DNA of 64,000 nucleotides from Odiellus spinosus (lineage: Eukaryota > Arthropoda > Arachnida > Opiliones > Phalangiidae): contig OY987231.1 in the NCBI GenBank assembly GCA_963920705.1, positions 22,483,024 to 22,547,023 on the forward strand. Direction: 5' to 3'. The position numbers were made by a program, and so were the translations under genes. Within the stretch, counting starts at the first letter, position 1. Every line of letters begins with the position of its first letter. The notes under the pieces are model-generated. The model was not told the DNA's origin, searched no databases, and worked only from the letters and a program-made list of their open reading frames with translations. Below, piece after piece: positions 1 through 10,090 of this stretch.

Positions 1-476
1 GCAGGTGAGACTGTGAATTTATCAGTCTTTGTGACTTCGATTTCGATATAATTCTGATCATACACTCGAAATAGCTTAAATATAGACTGTTGCAAACTAG
101 GGCATTGAAATAACCCTAAGATCCCTACCACGTGTATCATTTACCTTTTGATTGGGGTGTTTGTTATCTCATTTCTATCCAATTGCGTTCACCTTAATTT
201 TGGCGCGAAAAGAGTATTTTAGAACTCAAGTTTTGACGGATGTATAGAGGCGAGTTGTTAAATTTCTGTAAGGTGTATATTGTGATAGAAAAGAACACAG
301 ATATGACAGACAACTGAGACATATATACATACATCTAAATATATATATAAAGCAGAGGGAGGAGGGGTTAACTGCACCTGTCCTGGCCGTAAAATCTGTA
401 CACCGACTATACACGACTACGTAACTATAGCCGCGCATTACTCATTTACGTAATCACTTCTCAATTTCTGTAAAAG
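1..476 (+). other. Probable intron of GNAT gene, with exon end at position 4
   Basis: The window opens with GCAG followed by GTGAGA at 5-10, a good donor match, so position 4 may be the end of an upstream exon of the acetyltransferase gene. The stretch to 476 is AT-rich, has no conserved open frame and ends in TTTCTGTAAAAG, a usable acceptor. The link to the exon at 477 is inferred from phase and direction only; the upstream exon itself is not visible. Confidence 0.35.
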
Positions 477-1641
477 TTGGATCTTCATATTTTGAAGGTC
501 ATCATATTCTTGGAACGTGTTGCGCCGTCTTTTCCAAAGATGACATGGCATTTTTGGGGTTCTACGCCGTACGCGAAGAATACAGAGGTAAAGGTGTCGG
601 TGGCAAAATCCTCCAGGCGGCTTTGAACCACGTACGAGATCGAAATTGCGCTTTAAATACCGCGGACGAACACTTACTGACCTACAGAGACAGAGCAGGA
701 TTCAAGTTGCAATCTGGTTTTATATCGTTGGTTTGCCACGCCATTTACAGTCCCCAATTCGATCACGATCTCGAGAAACTACTTAAAAACCCCAGTGTCA
801 GGATAGTTCAAGTTAATTCCCAACTACTTACGGATGAGGTGGTTAAATACGATGAAAAGATTCATGGATATGACCGGCAACTCGTAGTAACTTTGAGTCT
901 TCGAGGCACGTTGCATTATGTTAAAACAAAAGTCTATGACTTCATTTCATAAAAGTAAACAACGCCCTGTAGCCGGTCTGGTTCGAGTGATTTGGGCTCT
1001 TCCTCGATATTTTGAGTCGGGAGAGAGGGACGGAATCTAGGCGGGCCGCGCTTGGCTATATCGTCTTCCTTCCAAAGACTGGCGCTTCCGATTTCACTAT
1101 TTACACGCCAACTGCGGCCGCTAGGAGTGTCTCGAATCAGAATCTGCCGGTACATTTACCCGGGCCTTTGCTGATAGTATTAAACTACGGGGTTTTGTTT
1201 ACTTCTATGGAATGATGAGATCGACTTTTGATTAAAGTTATTATTTTCGTATTGAAATCTATTTGATCGAACGTTGGTCATTATTTTAAAGAAAGCAATT
1301 CTTTGGCCATGGTTGCCCTCGATGCCGAAGGAATGGTCAAAGGTTACGGACTTATGAGGAAAGACGTGAGAGGTTCCGCGGGATTAGGTCCGTTGTACGC
1401 CGATGATCAGGCCACGGCTGAACATTTAACTTACCAATTGATCAAGTCGTACAGCTTCGATGGTCAAGTCCGATTCTTGTTCATGGGTTTTAAAAATAAC
1501 CCAGGTTCGTGCGCGATTATAGAAAAGTTGCGACTGGTTTCCGAGGACACTTGCGAACGATTATTTACCAGGAAAATTGTCCATATACCTGACATGTCTA
1601 AAATTTTCGCTCAACATGATTTAAATTTCTGTAGTTTCTAA
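477..1641 (+). CDS. Two-domain GNAT N-acetyltransferase, 3' part (5' end outside window)
   Basis: Exon about 477-909 encodes the acetyl-CoA binding half of a GNAT fold. The motif A signature is plain (GFYAVREEYRGKGVG, with R-G-K-G-V-G as the pyrophosphate loop), preceded by a beta strand reading EGHHILGTCCAVF. Exon about 1296-1641 encodes a C-terminal second domain (AMVALDAEGMVKGYGLMRK ... GPLYADD) and ends in TAA at 1639-1641. This layout, a GNAT domain plus a YitH/HolE-like C-terminal domain, occurs in small-molecule or peptide acetyltransferases of many invertebrates; the substrate cannot be told. The best phase-matched junction is AC/GTTGCA after 909 to AAAG/C at 1296, giving continuous sequence, but GTAGTA at 884 with another acceptor is possible. 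The intron holds a MITE. A candidate poly(A) signal AATAAA lies at 1995-2000. The frame is open upstream to 431, so the acceptor at 475-476 is an inference. Confidence 0.72.
953..1204. mobile_element. MITE in GNAT intron (family H, AAGTAAACAA ends)
   Basis: Ends are inverted: AAGTAAACAACGCCCTGTAG at the left, and the reverse complement of the right end reads AAGTAAACAAAACCCCGTAG. It is richer in GC than its surroundings and has no coding frame. A second, truncated copy lies at 50107-50285 and shares the left end and the interior block containing GAGAGAGGGACGGAAT. No clear target duplication is visible. It lies entirely inside the predicted GNAT intron. Confidence 0.6.
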
Positions 1642-2101
1642 GTCAAGTTGTCACTTAAACCGCGTTCATACTAGGCCTTTAAATCGATTTAAACCCTTTT
1701 AAAACGATTCGCCGGAGTCTTGTGAACGAGAAACTGCTTCGGGAACCGGTTTCGTACCGATTCGGTTTCAACAACCGATAGATGTAGCTACGATAAATCG
1801 ATTTATAAAGATAATTCGTGAACACGAGACGCTTAAAAATATTCCTGGCGATTTCAATATCGGTTTGATTTTACCGTTTCAAATCGATTAAGAAATGATA
1901 GTGTAAAAATAGGGATATGCTAAGCGGGATGAAATCGTATGACATTACTCAACTTCATTACCCCTTTAAATTGACTTTATTCCCGTATTTAAGAAATAAA
2001 GATACATATAATTTAAATATATGTGTTTCAACTCCACTTTAAACAAGATTTATAAGAATGTAAGTTATTAGTTGTAGAATAACTCTAGGGTGGATTAATA
2101 C
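1642..2101. other. GNAT 3' flank with AATCGATTT-rich dispersed repeat (family R)
   Basis: From about 1659 (GCGTTCATACTAGGCC) to 1905 lies a copy of a dispersed repeat rich in AATCGATTT. Other copies are at 8140-8640, 17984-18690, 37060-37331 and 43585-44140. Both strands carry it. It has GTTCATACTAG ends in the best copies. The remainder to 2101 is AT-rich, with the AATAAA at 1995. Confidence 0.5.
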
Positions 2102-2438
2102 CAGAAGCCGATGAAACCCTCCTTTGAAGTCTATTACTCCCGGGTCTTGTCTACCCCTCTCTGTATGGGTTAGTTTCAAAAAGCGCGATTCGTACGCCTC
2201 CTAACGGTAGATATTTTCGGAGCGGGAGTTCGTCCAGCGAATATCTATAGCAGCCTTGGAGTTCGTCAAAAAAACGTCGTCGTTTGTGGAGAGAGAGAAT
2301 TTCCAATTTTCCGTAGACAGGGGGTATGAAGTAGGACCCCTCCGATCTCGTAAAATCGTGAATTTTACCCATACAGAGAGGAGCGCTATATGGAACATTA
2401 GAGTAGTAGACTTCAAAGGAGGGTTTCATTGGCTTCTG
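2102..2438 (+). mobile_element. MITE family M1, copy 1
   Basis: Begins CAGAAGCC and ends GGCTTCTG with long inverted arms (a second matched block contains CTCTCTGTATGGG and its complement). It is flanked by a perfect 7-bp target duplication TTAATAC at 2095-2101 and 2439-2445. The six copies in this window are 336-339 bp and differ by few bases. The small open frames inside are on the MITE and carry no known domain. It lies between the GNAT and ALDH genes. Confidence 0.92.
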
Positions 2439-2445
2439 TTAATAC

Positions 2446-2801
2446 TCATAGTTGGCAAACATTTGACGCAAAAAAATCGAATTATTGATTGAACGTAAGA
2501 GCGTCATCTTTAAACTTGAAGTTAATATAATTAATATCATAAGTTAATGTTAAACTTTATTCAGAATTATTCTCTAATATTAAATCTTTATGTAAAAGTT
2601 AAACATTTACATTAAATTTAAAGATAACATTGGTTATTATTTCAATCGATAAGATAAAGATTTATCTTCCAAGTATGTTTATTGGCACAGAATTCAAACT
2701 TTTATCGGATACTAATAATCATTAGACAACTACATTGAAATAATTTTAGTATATTTTAGTATCTTCATCGCAAAGACGGTTGTTTTTGTAACCAGTTCAA
2801 A
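2446..2801. other. ALDH upstream flank, nothing specific seen
   Basis: AT-rich sequence of about 350 bp from the MITE to the ALDH start codon. No convincing TATA box or initiator could be chosen; the start codon context is TTCAAAATG. Confidence 0.4.
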
Positions 2802-2986
2802 ATGTCTCCCATATCGAAAGTGGTTAAAATCCAGAATTTTATTGGGGGGAAATTTATCGAGCCTGAAACAAAGTCATATATAGATAGTGTTGACCCTTCG
2901 ACTGGACAAGTGTTTTCGCAAGTACCTGATAGTGGTCCATCTGATGTCAATTCAGCAGTTGCCTCGGCTAAGGATGTGTTCAAAAT
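2802..2986 (+). CDS. ALDH exon 1 (start codon; GC donor proposed)
   Basis: Start chosen because NFIGGKF sits about 10 residues in, as in the family. Ending at 2986 leaves phase 2 and joins to exon 2 as ...AKDVFKI/WSTTSVKERSRIL, keeping the family's F-x-x-W spacing without a gap. This needs donor AT/GCGAGT at 2987. The alternative GT donor at 2978 also has phase 2 but loses three residues. Confidence 0.75.
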
Positions 2987-5900
2987 GCGAGTGCAATTAA
3001 GTACTTATTTTGTCCTAAATGTTTAATCACGTTCCAAGAGTCTACGCCATGGTAACACGAATCTTTAGTTACCAATATTTCATGATAAAAAAATCAGGGA
3101 AAATTAATATCCCGAAATCAAATTTTTGCGGGTGTTCCAATTTGATTTTTGAGTTGGACTTAAATTTCAACCATTAGAGCTTTTCAGACACGATGTACCC
3201 AGTTTTAAAACACGTCATTGTGACGTCATTTAACCATGAACGAAGTAATTTCGTAAAAATTAAACGGGGTCGACAAATTTTGCTATTTCCAAATCATCAC
3301 ATTTTTTTACATCTGGGTCTCCTTATGATATTTTGAGTCTTGGGGGTGATCAATTTGAAATGTGTTTTTGTTTGGCATTGTTTGCTTTTTCGCACTTTGC
3401 TTAATCAGGCTTTCCTAGGAAGCGTATCTATGTATAAATAAGCTTTGCAAAATACTCCTATGTTGATAAGACTCGTGTTACCACTAATAACCCTTAAATT
3501 AACCCCCTCTGGAAGTGTTGAACGTGTATCGCGCGCATTCATCACAAAATGGATAGTTAATAAGCTATAAGCTCGCGTTTTAACTCGCTGGATCGATTTG
3601 TAGATGGTCCACTACATCCGTTAAGGAACGATCTCGTATTCTATTGAAGGTTGCTGATATCATCGAATCTAAACTAGAGGAATTCGCTCAAGCCGAATCC
3701 CAAGATCAAGGGAAACCACTATGGTTATCTCGTGGCGTTGATATACCTAGATCTGTCTCGAATTTCCGCCATTTTGCGCAATCGGCCTTGGCCGATTTTG
3801 ACACGTAAGTTTGACCCGTCTGCAGACGCGCCCCCATTGAAGGAATACTGGAATTCGAGCCTTTGATTCCAAGTTCTCAATTAAATTGGGTCAGATCGTG
3901 TACAGTTAATGAGTTTCCAACTCTTGTACAGGGCTATAAGTCAACCCGATGATGGAGTTCTGAACTACACTGTCCAAACACCTGTCGGTGTTGTGGCTAT
4001 TGTATCGCCATGGAATTTTCCACTCTACTTGTTGACGTTTAAATTAGCACCGGCTTTGGTTTATGGAAATACTGTCGTGGCTAAACCTAGCGAGTTTACC
4101 TCAGTCACGGCCTTTATGCTGTGTCAAGTGTTTCAAGAAGCTGGTATTACGATTTGCTTTTAAAATAACTAAATCATATTTGAGCGGGGTTGTTAAGCCT
4201 AATTTAGAAGAGTTTGAGATGTAGATTGCACTTGTTAACTGGACTCGAGCTAAGACTATTTTGAAAATAAGTTTGGGAAATTGAAAATAATTGTTAAGCC
4301 TAGTTTGAAATTGAGTTAAGCCTAGTTTGAAATTGAGTTAAGCCTAGTTTGAAATTGAGTTAGGCCTAGTTTGAAATTGAGTTAAGCCTAGTTTGAAATT
4401 GAGTTAAGCCTAGTTTGAAATTGAGTTAAGCCTAGTTTGAAATTGAGTTAAGCCTAGTTTGAAATTGAGTTAAGCCTAGTTTGAAATTGAGTTAGGCCTA
4501 GTTTGAAATTGAGTTAAGCCTAGTTTGAAATTGAGTTAAGCCTAGTTTGAAATTGAGTTAAGCCTAGTTTGAAATTGAGTTAAGCCTAGTTTGAAATTGA
4601 GTTAAGCCTAGTTTATAATTGAGTTTAATACTGACTTCAAACATTACTTAAGCCTATTTGGAAATAGAGTTAAGACTAAAATTAGTTGTTAAGCTTAGTG
4701 TGAAGTTAAGTTGAAGACTGAAATTAGTTGTTAAGCCTAAATTGAAATCAAGTTCATCCATTGACGGTAGTAACATCCATTGTCGGGTTGTGAACTATTT
4801 AGGATTACCCGATGGAGTCGTGAACATGATTTTCGGTTACGGCCACAAAGTAGGTGAACCGTTAGTTTGCCATCCGGATGTAAGACTAGTTTCCTTTACC
4901 GGAAGTACTCGTACTGGGACGAGAATTGCCCAAGTGACTGCTCCTCAAGCCAAAAAGCTATCTCTAGAAGTATAATTAAGCCTAATTGGTAAAATTTCGA
5001 ACCACGTTCAATTAATTTGATTTATAATTCAATAAGATGGGTGGGAAAAATGCGGCGGTTGTCTTTGAAGACGCTGATATTGATAAAGCCGCCAATACTC
5101 TCATACGGTACGTTCCAAATGGTTTATCGATTACTATCTTCCGATAAGTTAAACAGTCGTATTCAAATAATTCAAATAATGTAGCCTTCGATATCTGCCA
5201 TGTCCTTAAAAACTCGGTATGTGTGACGCACCGCGGCCGTTCTTGAAATTAGATTCCTAGAACAAAAAACATCAAAACCCCTCTTGATTTTCGTTTAAGC
5301 AGAAGCCGATGAAACCCTCCTTTGAAGTCTATTACTCCCGGGTCTTGTCTACCCCTCTCTGTATGGGCTAGTTTCAAAAAGCGCGATTCGTACGCCTCCT
5401 AACGGTAGATATTTTCGGAGCGGGAGTTTGTCGAGCGAATATCTCTAGCAGCCTTGGAGTTCGTCAAAAAACGTCGTCGTTTGTGGAGAGAGAGAATTTC
5501 CAATTTTCCGTAGACAGGGGGTATGAAGTAGGACCCCTCCGATCTCGTAAAATTGGGAATTTTACCCATACAGAGAGGAGCGCTATATGGAACATTAGAG
5601 TAGTAGACTTCAAAGGAGGGTTTCATCGGCTTCTGGTTTAAGTGTTTAGCTAATGGGAGACGAGGTATAAAAAAAGGGCTCCTCTTTATTATCTTGGAAG
5701 AAATCCCTGGCTACATGATTCAATACGACAGTTTTGTAACAGGGATAGGAAGAATATGAATTATAATATTTGACATAATATTTTAGTGGGGCTTTTATGA
5801 ACTCTGGACAAGTGTGCCTTTGTACCAGTAGGATTTTTGTTCAAAGATCAGTTTATCCAATCTTTGAAAGCAAATTCGCTGAATTGGCAAAGTAAGGTTG

Positions 5901-7231
5901 TTTCTTTTGATAGTTTTAAGAAATTGAACTTTAGTTTTTAAATTCTACAATTCATCAATTATGATTGGTTCTTCATTTGATTTCTCAAACTATCTAAATA
6001 GAAATAATTTCGTTCGTATTTCGTATACCATTTAATGGTACTCTTTTTAAAAGGAATATTATTGTTGGTCCATCGACCCAAGAAGGTGTTTATATGGGTC
6101 CCTTAAATAATGAGATGCAGTTCAATAAGGTCAAAGGTTACTTGGATATCGCCAAATCCGAGAACGCTAAGTTCTTGATTGGATCGGAACAAAAACTTAA
6201 ACTTCCCGTTGAAAATCAAAACGTAATGTATATTTGGCCCGGGAATCTTCCCTAAAAACGCCTTTGGTGTTATATTCACTTTAAAGGGAAAATGCAGCCC
6301 GACAAAAAGTGATACTATTTAGCTTCCATATACTTAAAACCATATCTAAACAGATATTAATCTAGAAATCAATATATATCTTTCTCTGAAAGATTTAGGC
6401 TTAACAAGGATCCATGAGGAGATAAATATCTCAACATTAAACAGTCTCTGGCCAACGAGCGAAAGCGCGCGCACCTTAAGCCTAATTTGAAATATTTTTC
6501 GCTCGTAAATTCGAAATAAAGCGCGCGATTGGCCAGAGATTCGTTAACATTCGTTGGTACTTGTTAAGCCTACTTTCTGAGTAAGTTAAAAATTGATTTC
6601 TAGCTTAAAGTTTGTTTGTAATGTTCGTTTATTAAGTGAATTAGACCTGATTTAAGGATAAGGAAGCTTTAGAAAAATCATTCTGTCAAGCTGCATTCTC
6701 CCTTTATATATAAAAACGTTACGAATCTGTATGATAGGGTTTTTTCTTGAACCCGGTTATATTGACAAACTTGAAAGACGATTCTCGTCTGATGAAAGAA
6801 GAGATATTCGGTCCAGTCACTTGTCTCCAAATCTTCGACGACGAAACCCAAGTCATTGATAAAGTTAATGGTACTGATTACGGGCTTTGCGCAGCCATAT
6901 TTTCCAACGACGTCAGTCGAGTTCATAGAGTGGCACCTCAATTGGATGTAATAATATTCATTCACACTTTAACCAAACCCCTTTACCTTAAAGAGATAAT
7001 ACCACGATCTGATAAAAAATAATTGTGTGCGGTATTATCCCTTTAAAATATCATGATGTATAATATTCCCAATATTATACTTAGGTTGGAACCGTTTGGT
7101 GCAATTGTTGGATGGTGCGTAACATGCATTTACCATTTGGTGGTGCTAAAATGTCCGGAATTGGTAGAGAAGGAACCAAAGATTCCCGCGAATTTTATAC
7201 CGAAACTAAAACGATTTGTTTGAAATTGTAA
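2802..7231 (+). CDS. Aldehyde dehydrogenase, ALDH8A1-like, nine exons
   Basis: Oxidises an aldehyde to an acid with NAD+. The closest family I recognise is ALDH8A1 (2-aminomuconic semialdehyde dehydrogenase, kynurenine catabolism, cytosolic). Exons: 2802-2986, 3604-3804, 3932-4143, 4803-4969, 5037-5107, 5787-5891, 6054-6222, 6738-6947, 7085-7231. All junction phases agree, and the joined frame is 1467 nt, 488 codons plus TAA; the human enzyme is 487 residues. Visible signatures: N-terminal NFIGGKF, catalytic Asn in SPWNFP, NAD-site Lys in AKPSE, general-base Glu in LSLEMGGKN (spanning exons 4/5), nucleophile Cys in NSGQVCLCTSR (exon 6), EEIFGPV (exon 8), LPFGG and SGIGREG (exon 9). No transit or signal peptide is apparent. 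Introns 2-8 are GT-AG; intron 1 appears to be GC-AG. Introns 3, 5 and 7 hold a minisatellite, a MITE and a foldback. Substrate assignment is by family resemblance. Confidence 0.93.
3604..3804 (+). CDS. ALDH exon 2
   Basis: Acceptor GATTTGTAG/A; donor AC/GTAAGT. Encodes KERSRILLKVADIIE and AQAESQDQGKPL, the helical N-terminal part of the NAD-binding domain. Confidence 0.92.
3932..4143 (+). CDS. ALDH exon 3 (Asn and Lys of NAD/catalytic site)
   Basis: Acceptor CTTGTACAG/G; donor GCTG/GTATTA. Contains NYTVQTPVGVV, SPWNFPLYLLTFKLAPAL and NTVVAKPSEFTSVTA. Confidence 0.93.
4293..4622 (+). repeat. 22-bp minisatellite in ALDH intron 3
   Basis: About 15 head-to-tail copies of a 22-bp unit, GTTAAGCCTAGTTTGAAATT plus GA. 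Two units carry GTTAGGCC in place of GTTAAGCC, spaced 132 bp (six units) apart, which suggests a duplicated six-unit block. Flanking intron sequence to about 4740 holds decayed related words (TTAAGCCT). It fills about half of intron 3 (4144-4802). Confidence 0.95.
4803..4969 (+). CDS. ALDH exon 4 (general-base Glu at its end)
   Basis: Acceptor ACTATTTAG/GA; donor GAA/GTATAA. Encodes LPDGVVNMIFGYG, VSFTGSTRTGTRI and KKLSLE, whose last residue is the conserved Glu. Confidence 0.93.
5037..5107 (+). CDS. ALDH exon 5
   Basis: Acceptor CAATAAG/ATG; donor CG/GTACGT. Encodes MGGKNAAVVFEDADIDKA. Too short to be seen as an open frame by itself; found by alignment to the family. Confidence 0.92.
5300..5635 (+). 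mobile_element. MITE family M1, copy 2 (in ALDH intron 5)
   Basis: CAGAAGCC...GGCTTCTG ends with a perfect 7-bp target duplication GTTTAAG at 5293-5299 and 5636-5642. Same orientation as copy 1. It accounts for half of the 679-bp intron. Confidence 0.93.
5787..5891 (+). CDS. ALDH exon 6 (catalytic Cys)
   Basis: Acceptor ATATTTTAG/T; donor AA/GTAAGG. Encodes GAFMNSGQVCLCTSRIFVQR; the first Cys of VCLC is at the nucleophile position. Confidence 0.93.
6054..6222 (+). CDS. ALDH exon 7
   Basis: Acceptor TTTTAAAAG/G; donor AAC/GTAATG. Encodes NIIVGPSTQEGVYMGPLNN onward, the segment joining the catalytic Cys region to the EEIFGP block. Confidence 0.9.
6281..6707. mobile_element. TTAA foldback element in ALDH intron 7
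   Basis: Left end TTAAAGGGAAAATGCAG at 6281; right end CTGCATTCTCCCTTTAT at 6691, an inverted match. The centre is a second palindrome, CTCTGGCCAACGAGCG to GATTGGCCAGAG, with GCGCGC tracts and TTAAGCCTAATTTGAAA between. Without it intron 7 would be about 90 bp. The right-hand TTAA has decayed to TTAT. Confidence 0.75.
6738..6947 (+). CDS. ALDH exon 8 (EEIFGPV block)
   Basis: Acceptor TATGATAG/GGT, donor GAT/GTAATA, both phase 0. Encodes GFFLNPVILTN, RLMKEEIFGPVTCLQIFDDE and RVHRVAPQLD. Confidence 0.93.
7085..7231 (+). CDS. ALDH exon 9 (C-terminal oligomerisation segment, stop)
   Basis: Acceptor ATACTTAG/GTT. Encodes VGTVWCNCWMVRNMHLPFGG, AKMSGIGREGTKDSREFYT, then a short tail and TAA at 7229-7231. 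No canonical AATAAA lies between the stop and the MITE at 7328. Confidence 0.93.
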   Translation, partial: VGTVWCNCWMVRNMHLPFGGAKMSGIGREGTKDSREFYTETKTICLKL

Positions 7232-7327
7232 AACTATAGGCTTATTTGTATTCTTATTATAAGAAAGAATATATAAAATAGCCCCCTAATTCATACCCAA
7301 ATATATTGTTTGTGTATACGATATAGT

Positions 7328-7666
7328 CAGAAGCCGATGAAACCCTCCTTTGAAGTCTATTACTCTCGGGTCTTGTTTACCCCTCTCTGTATGGGTTAGT
7401 TTCAAAAAGCGCGATTCGTACGCCTCCTAACGGTAGATATTTTCGGAACGGGAATTCGTCGAGCGAATATCTCTAGCAGCCTCGGAGTTCGTAAAAAAAA
7501 ACGTCGTCGTTTGTGGATAGAGAGAATTTCCAATTTTCCGTAGACAGAAGGGTATGAAATAGGACCCCTCCGATCTCGTAAAATTGGGAATTTTACCCAT
7601 ACAGAGAGGAGCGCTATATGGAACATTAGAGTAGTAGACTTCAAAGGAGGGTTTCATCTACTTCTG
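7328..7666 (+). mobile_element. MITE family M1, copy 3
   Basis: CAGAAGCC...TACTTCTG ends. Flanks give an imperfect 7-bp duplication (GATATAG left, GATAAAG right, with one extra T before the left end). It lies 96 bp after the ALDH stop codon, so it may sit in the 3' UTR. Confidence 0.88.
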
Positions 7667-8098
7667 GATAAAGGGTTTGGAACCCCAGCTGCGATACTTA
7701 AACTTGGAAAACTACTTAGGCAAATGAAAGTTTAGCTCCCTTCGAACCGAATAATACCCGCTCGTGGTATTAGGATCTTGTACTAGTCGTGGTATGGGGA
7801 AAAAAGGAAAATAGGTCCTCATTAAAAAACCAATACATTGGGGCTAAAAGAGAAAATGCTTCTACACCAGGAATATATAGTCTTAAACAGGCGATGAGAA
7901 GAAGAAAACTCTTATACAAGTAAGGGTTCGTGTCTTTTCTAAGGTTCAATATCGTTTGTATACTCGTCTTCTACAATGCAGTAACAGATTAAGGTGTTGT
8001 TTTTATTTTTGGACATTTATTATAACTAGGACTATTTTAACAATAGACATCTATGTTAATAGATATAAAGATGAATAATTAAAACATCTGGCGTTAAT
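7667..8098. other. Intergenic, nothing recognised
   Basis: AT-rich single-copy-looking sequence without coding or repeat signal that I could support. Confidence 0.4.
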
Positions 8099-8653
8099 AA
8101 GCGCCCTCTAACGGCAAATTATAGCTACGGTCACATCACTAGTATTTCTTAATCGATTTGAAACTGTAAAATCAAACCGATAATCCAATCGTCAGGAATC
8201 GTTTTGAGCGTCACATGTTTATAAATCGATTTATTGTAGCTTCATCTATCGGTATCAAGAAGGATCAGATAAGGAGAGGAAATGTGGGGACGGCGCGGTT
8301 CCTACTGCGTCGGACTAAACTCCCACTCTGGGAGAACGGGGGACAGACAGGGGTAGAGACGTTTCGTGGTAAAATGTTGTCACGTGGGTAAAACGAATCC
8401 TTTATGAGACGCGCTAGCTAGCGACCACGTGACAACAGTTTACCTCGAGAATTTCCTACCCCCCCTTTCCACCCGAGTGGGAGGTTGGCTCTTCTCTCTC
8501 TAACTCAACGCAGCCCCACATTTCCTCTCCTTATCTGATCCTTCTTGTCGGTATGAAACTGGTTCCCGAAGCAGTTTCGAGAAATCTAATCAATCTATCG
8601 AGAAAATAGACTAGCGAAACGTTTTGGAAACTCTTTGCCGGTAGAGGGCTTTT
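8099..8653. mobile_element. Nested transposon block (outer GCGCCCTCTA ends, family R inside, M2 innermost)
   Basis: Outer inverted ends read GCGCCCTCTAACGGCAAA near 8100 and TTTGCCGGTAGAGGGC near 8636-8653. Inside lies family R sequence (AATCGATTT, AAACTGGTTCCCGAAGCAG), which is interrupted by the complete M2 element at 8256-8547. Confidence 0.55.
8256..8547 (+). mobile_element. Foldback MITE family M2, copy 1
   Basis: 292 bp. Ends are perfectly inverted: CAAGAAGGATCAGATAAGGA continues to AGAGGAAA, and the right end is its complement. A further imperfect palindrome occupies the centre (TGTTGTCACGTGG and CCACGTGACAACA). Perfect 7-bp target duplication TCGGTAT at 8249-8255 and 8548-8554; removing the element restores a family R sequence. 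Confidence 0.92.
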
Positions 8654-9680
8654 ATTATTCAACTTTATCTTTAATCTGTTCATTGATAAAGAGTTTATTG
8701 GATTGATTAACCCACTCTCTTTGGAGGCTTCTTTACTTGAAACGAACTTATTTTCGGGTTTCCATCCGCTGATATTTTATTTAAAAGTCTGAAGAACTTT
8801 TCTTGTCCACGTTTCATTAAGGATTTTCGCCGTGGTATACTAATCTTATTGTATATCCTACATATATAGAAAGGCTCCTAATAAACCTTTAAAGTTTAAA
8901 TATTTTATGTAATGCGATTATTTTCACGAGGGTTTTTCCCAAATAGAATTTTTGTGGATTTTTTTATCATTTTGTTTCGCTGTAGGTTAAAACCTTTTTT
9001 TTAGAAATCCCTAGCCGTTTAAATTATATACCCCTGAGTTGTTAAATCATTAAATTAATATATAATTCTATATATGTATACGTCTGTCTGTCGGTGGAGA
9101 ACTCTTAAGTTCAAGTTCAATTTAAAACCGAGTTTTTGTAATATATTTGGGCTTATATACTCAAAGTTAGTTTGTATTTGACAATTTTTAACCTAATTAA
9201 GTTTGATATTGTGTATTATTTGATTTGGCCCATGTCCTGTTAAACCTCATAAACGCGAGTGTAAGGTAGTTGAAGTAGACGAATTAATGTTTCAGCTCAA
9301 TTGAGCTACATTGCTTGAATTTGCACTCTTGTTATTAATACTTTTTGCTCTAATTAATTAGGCTAATATTATAGATTATTTAGTGGCGCTCAGGAAAATG
9401 ATTTAGGTAGGATTACAGTATGAATAAATACGGACATTTTACATCAAAACCAAGTACACCATTCGATAGAGCGTTAAATTTACGTATTACTCAAGTAAAA
9501 AAACATCTCCTGGGTTTCTGTATAACCATATTTTTATTATTTGGCAGCCACCTAGAATAGATTATGCTTCTGTGGTTGTGAAATAAATATTATTATTGTA
9601 TATAACCTTGTTTAGAGTAAAAATTTCCAAGAAAATTGGCCAAAAATTACGTTGCCCCGTCTTATGTTTTTACCCGAATA
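8654..9680. other. AT-rich intergenic, nothing recognised
   Basis: Long AT-rich stretch with no supported gene or repeat family. Confidence 0.4.
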
Positions 9681-10090
9681 TATTTACCCTGATTTTAGCG
9701 CGACGGTGGCGCCATGATGCGTGAATCATCCGCTCGCCACCCTTTCATACGAGTCGGGACCTCCGAGGCGCAGACATTGAGCAATTTCAGTAATTAAATT
9801 CAGTATTTGTCTTTGATACGAACTTTTAACTTCGATTTATTAGTAAATTACGTTTTGATTTGATTCTCGACAGTTATCTAATGGAAATGGTAATTTATCT
9901 TTTAATTATTTGACGAATAATTCGCAATGAAGGTGTGAGAATTTTATCGGCGGTGCGTAATGACGTTTTCGAACCGCGTGGCTTTGTCTTCGTTAAGCCT
10001 TTGTAGTTCGGGAAAAAGGCGCACTTTTTAAGGGAAGCCGCCGTTTTTAAGGAGATGCTTTGACGATACTGTGGTTTTTAATGAAAATAA
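9681..10090. other. CpG- and GC-richer patches, possible promoter region
   Basis: Two patches, about 9695-9785 and 9945-10060, are clearly richer in GC and CpG than the surroundings (GCGCGACGGTGGCGCC; GGCGGTGCGTAATGACG). No TATA box or coding frame stands out. It could be a promoter for the candidate noncoding exon at 10952; this is inference only. Confidence 0.2.

Noticed and set aside
2151..2429. Repeated small frames reading MKPSFEVYYSN... at M1 copies (also 5399, 7427, 20101, 29067, 50295)
   Set aside because: They lie wholly inside MITE M1, recur only with it, vary in frame between copies and have no domain. They are transposon sequence, not a gene family.
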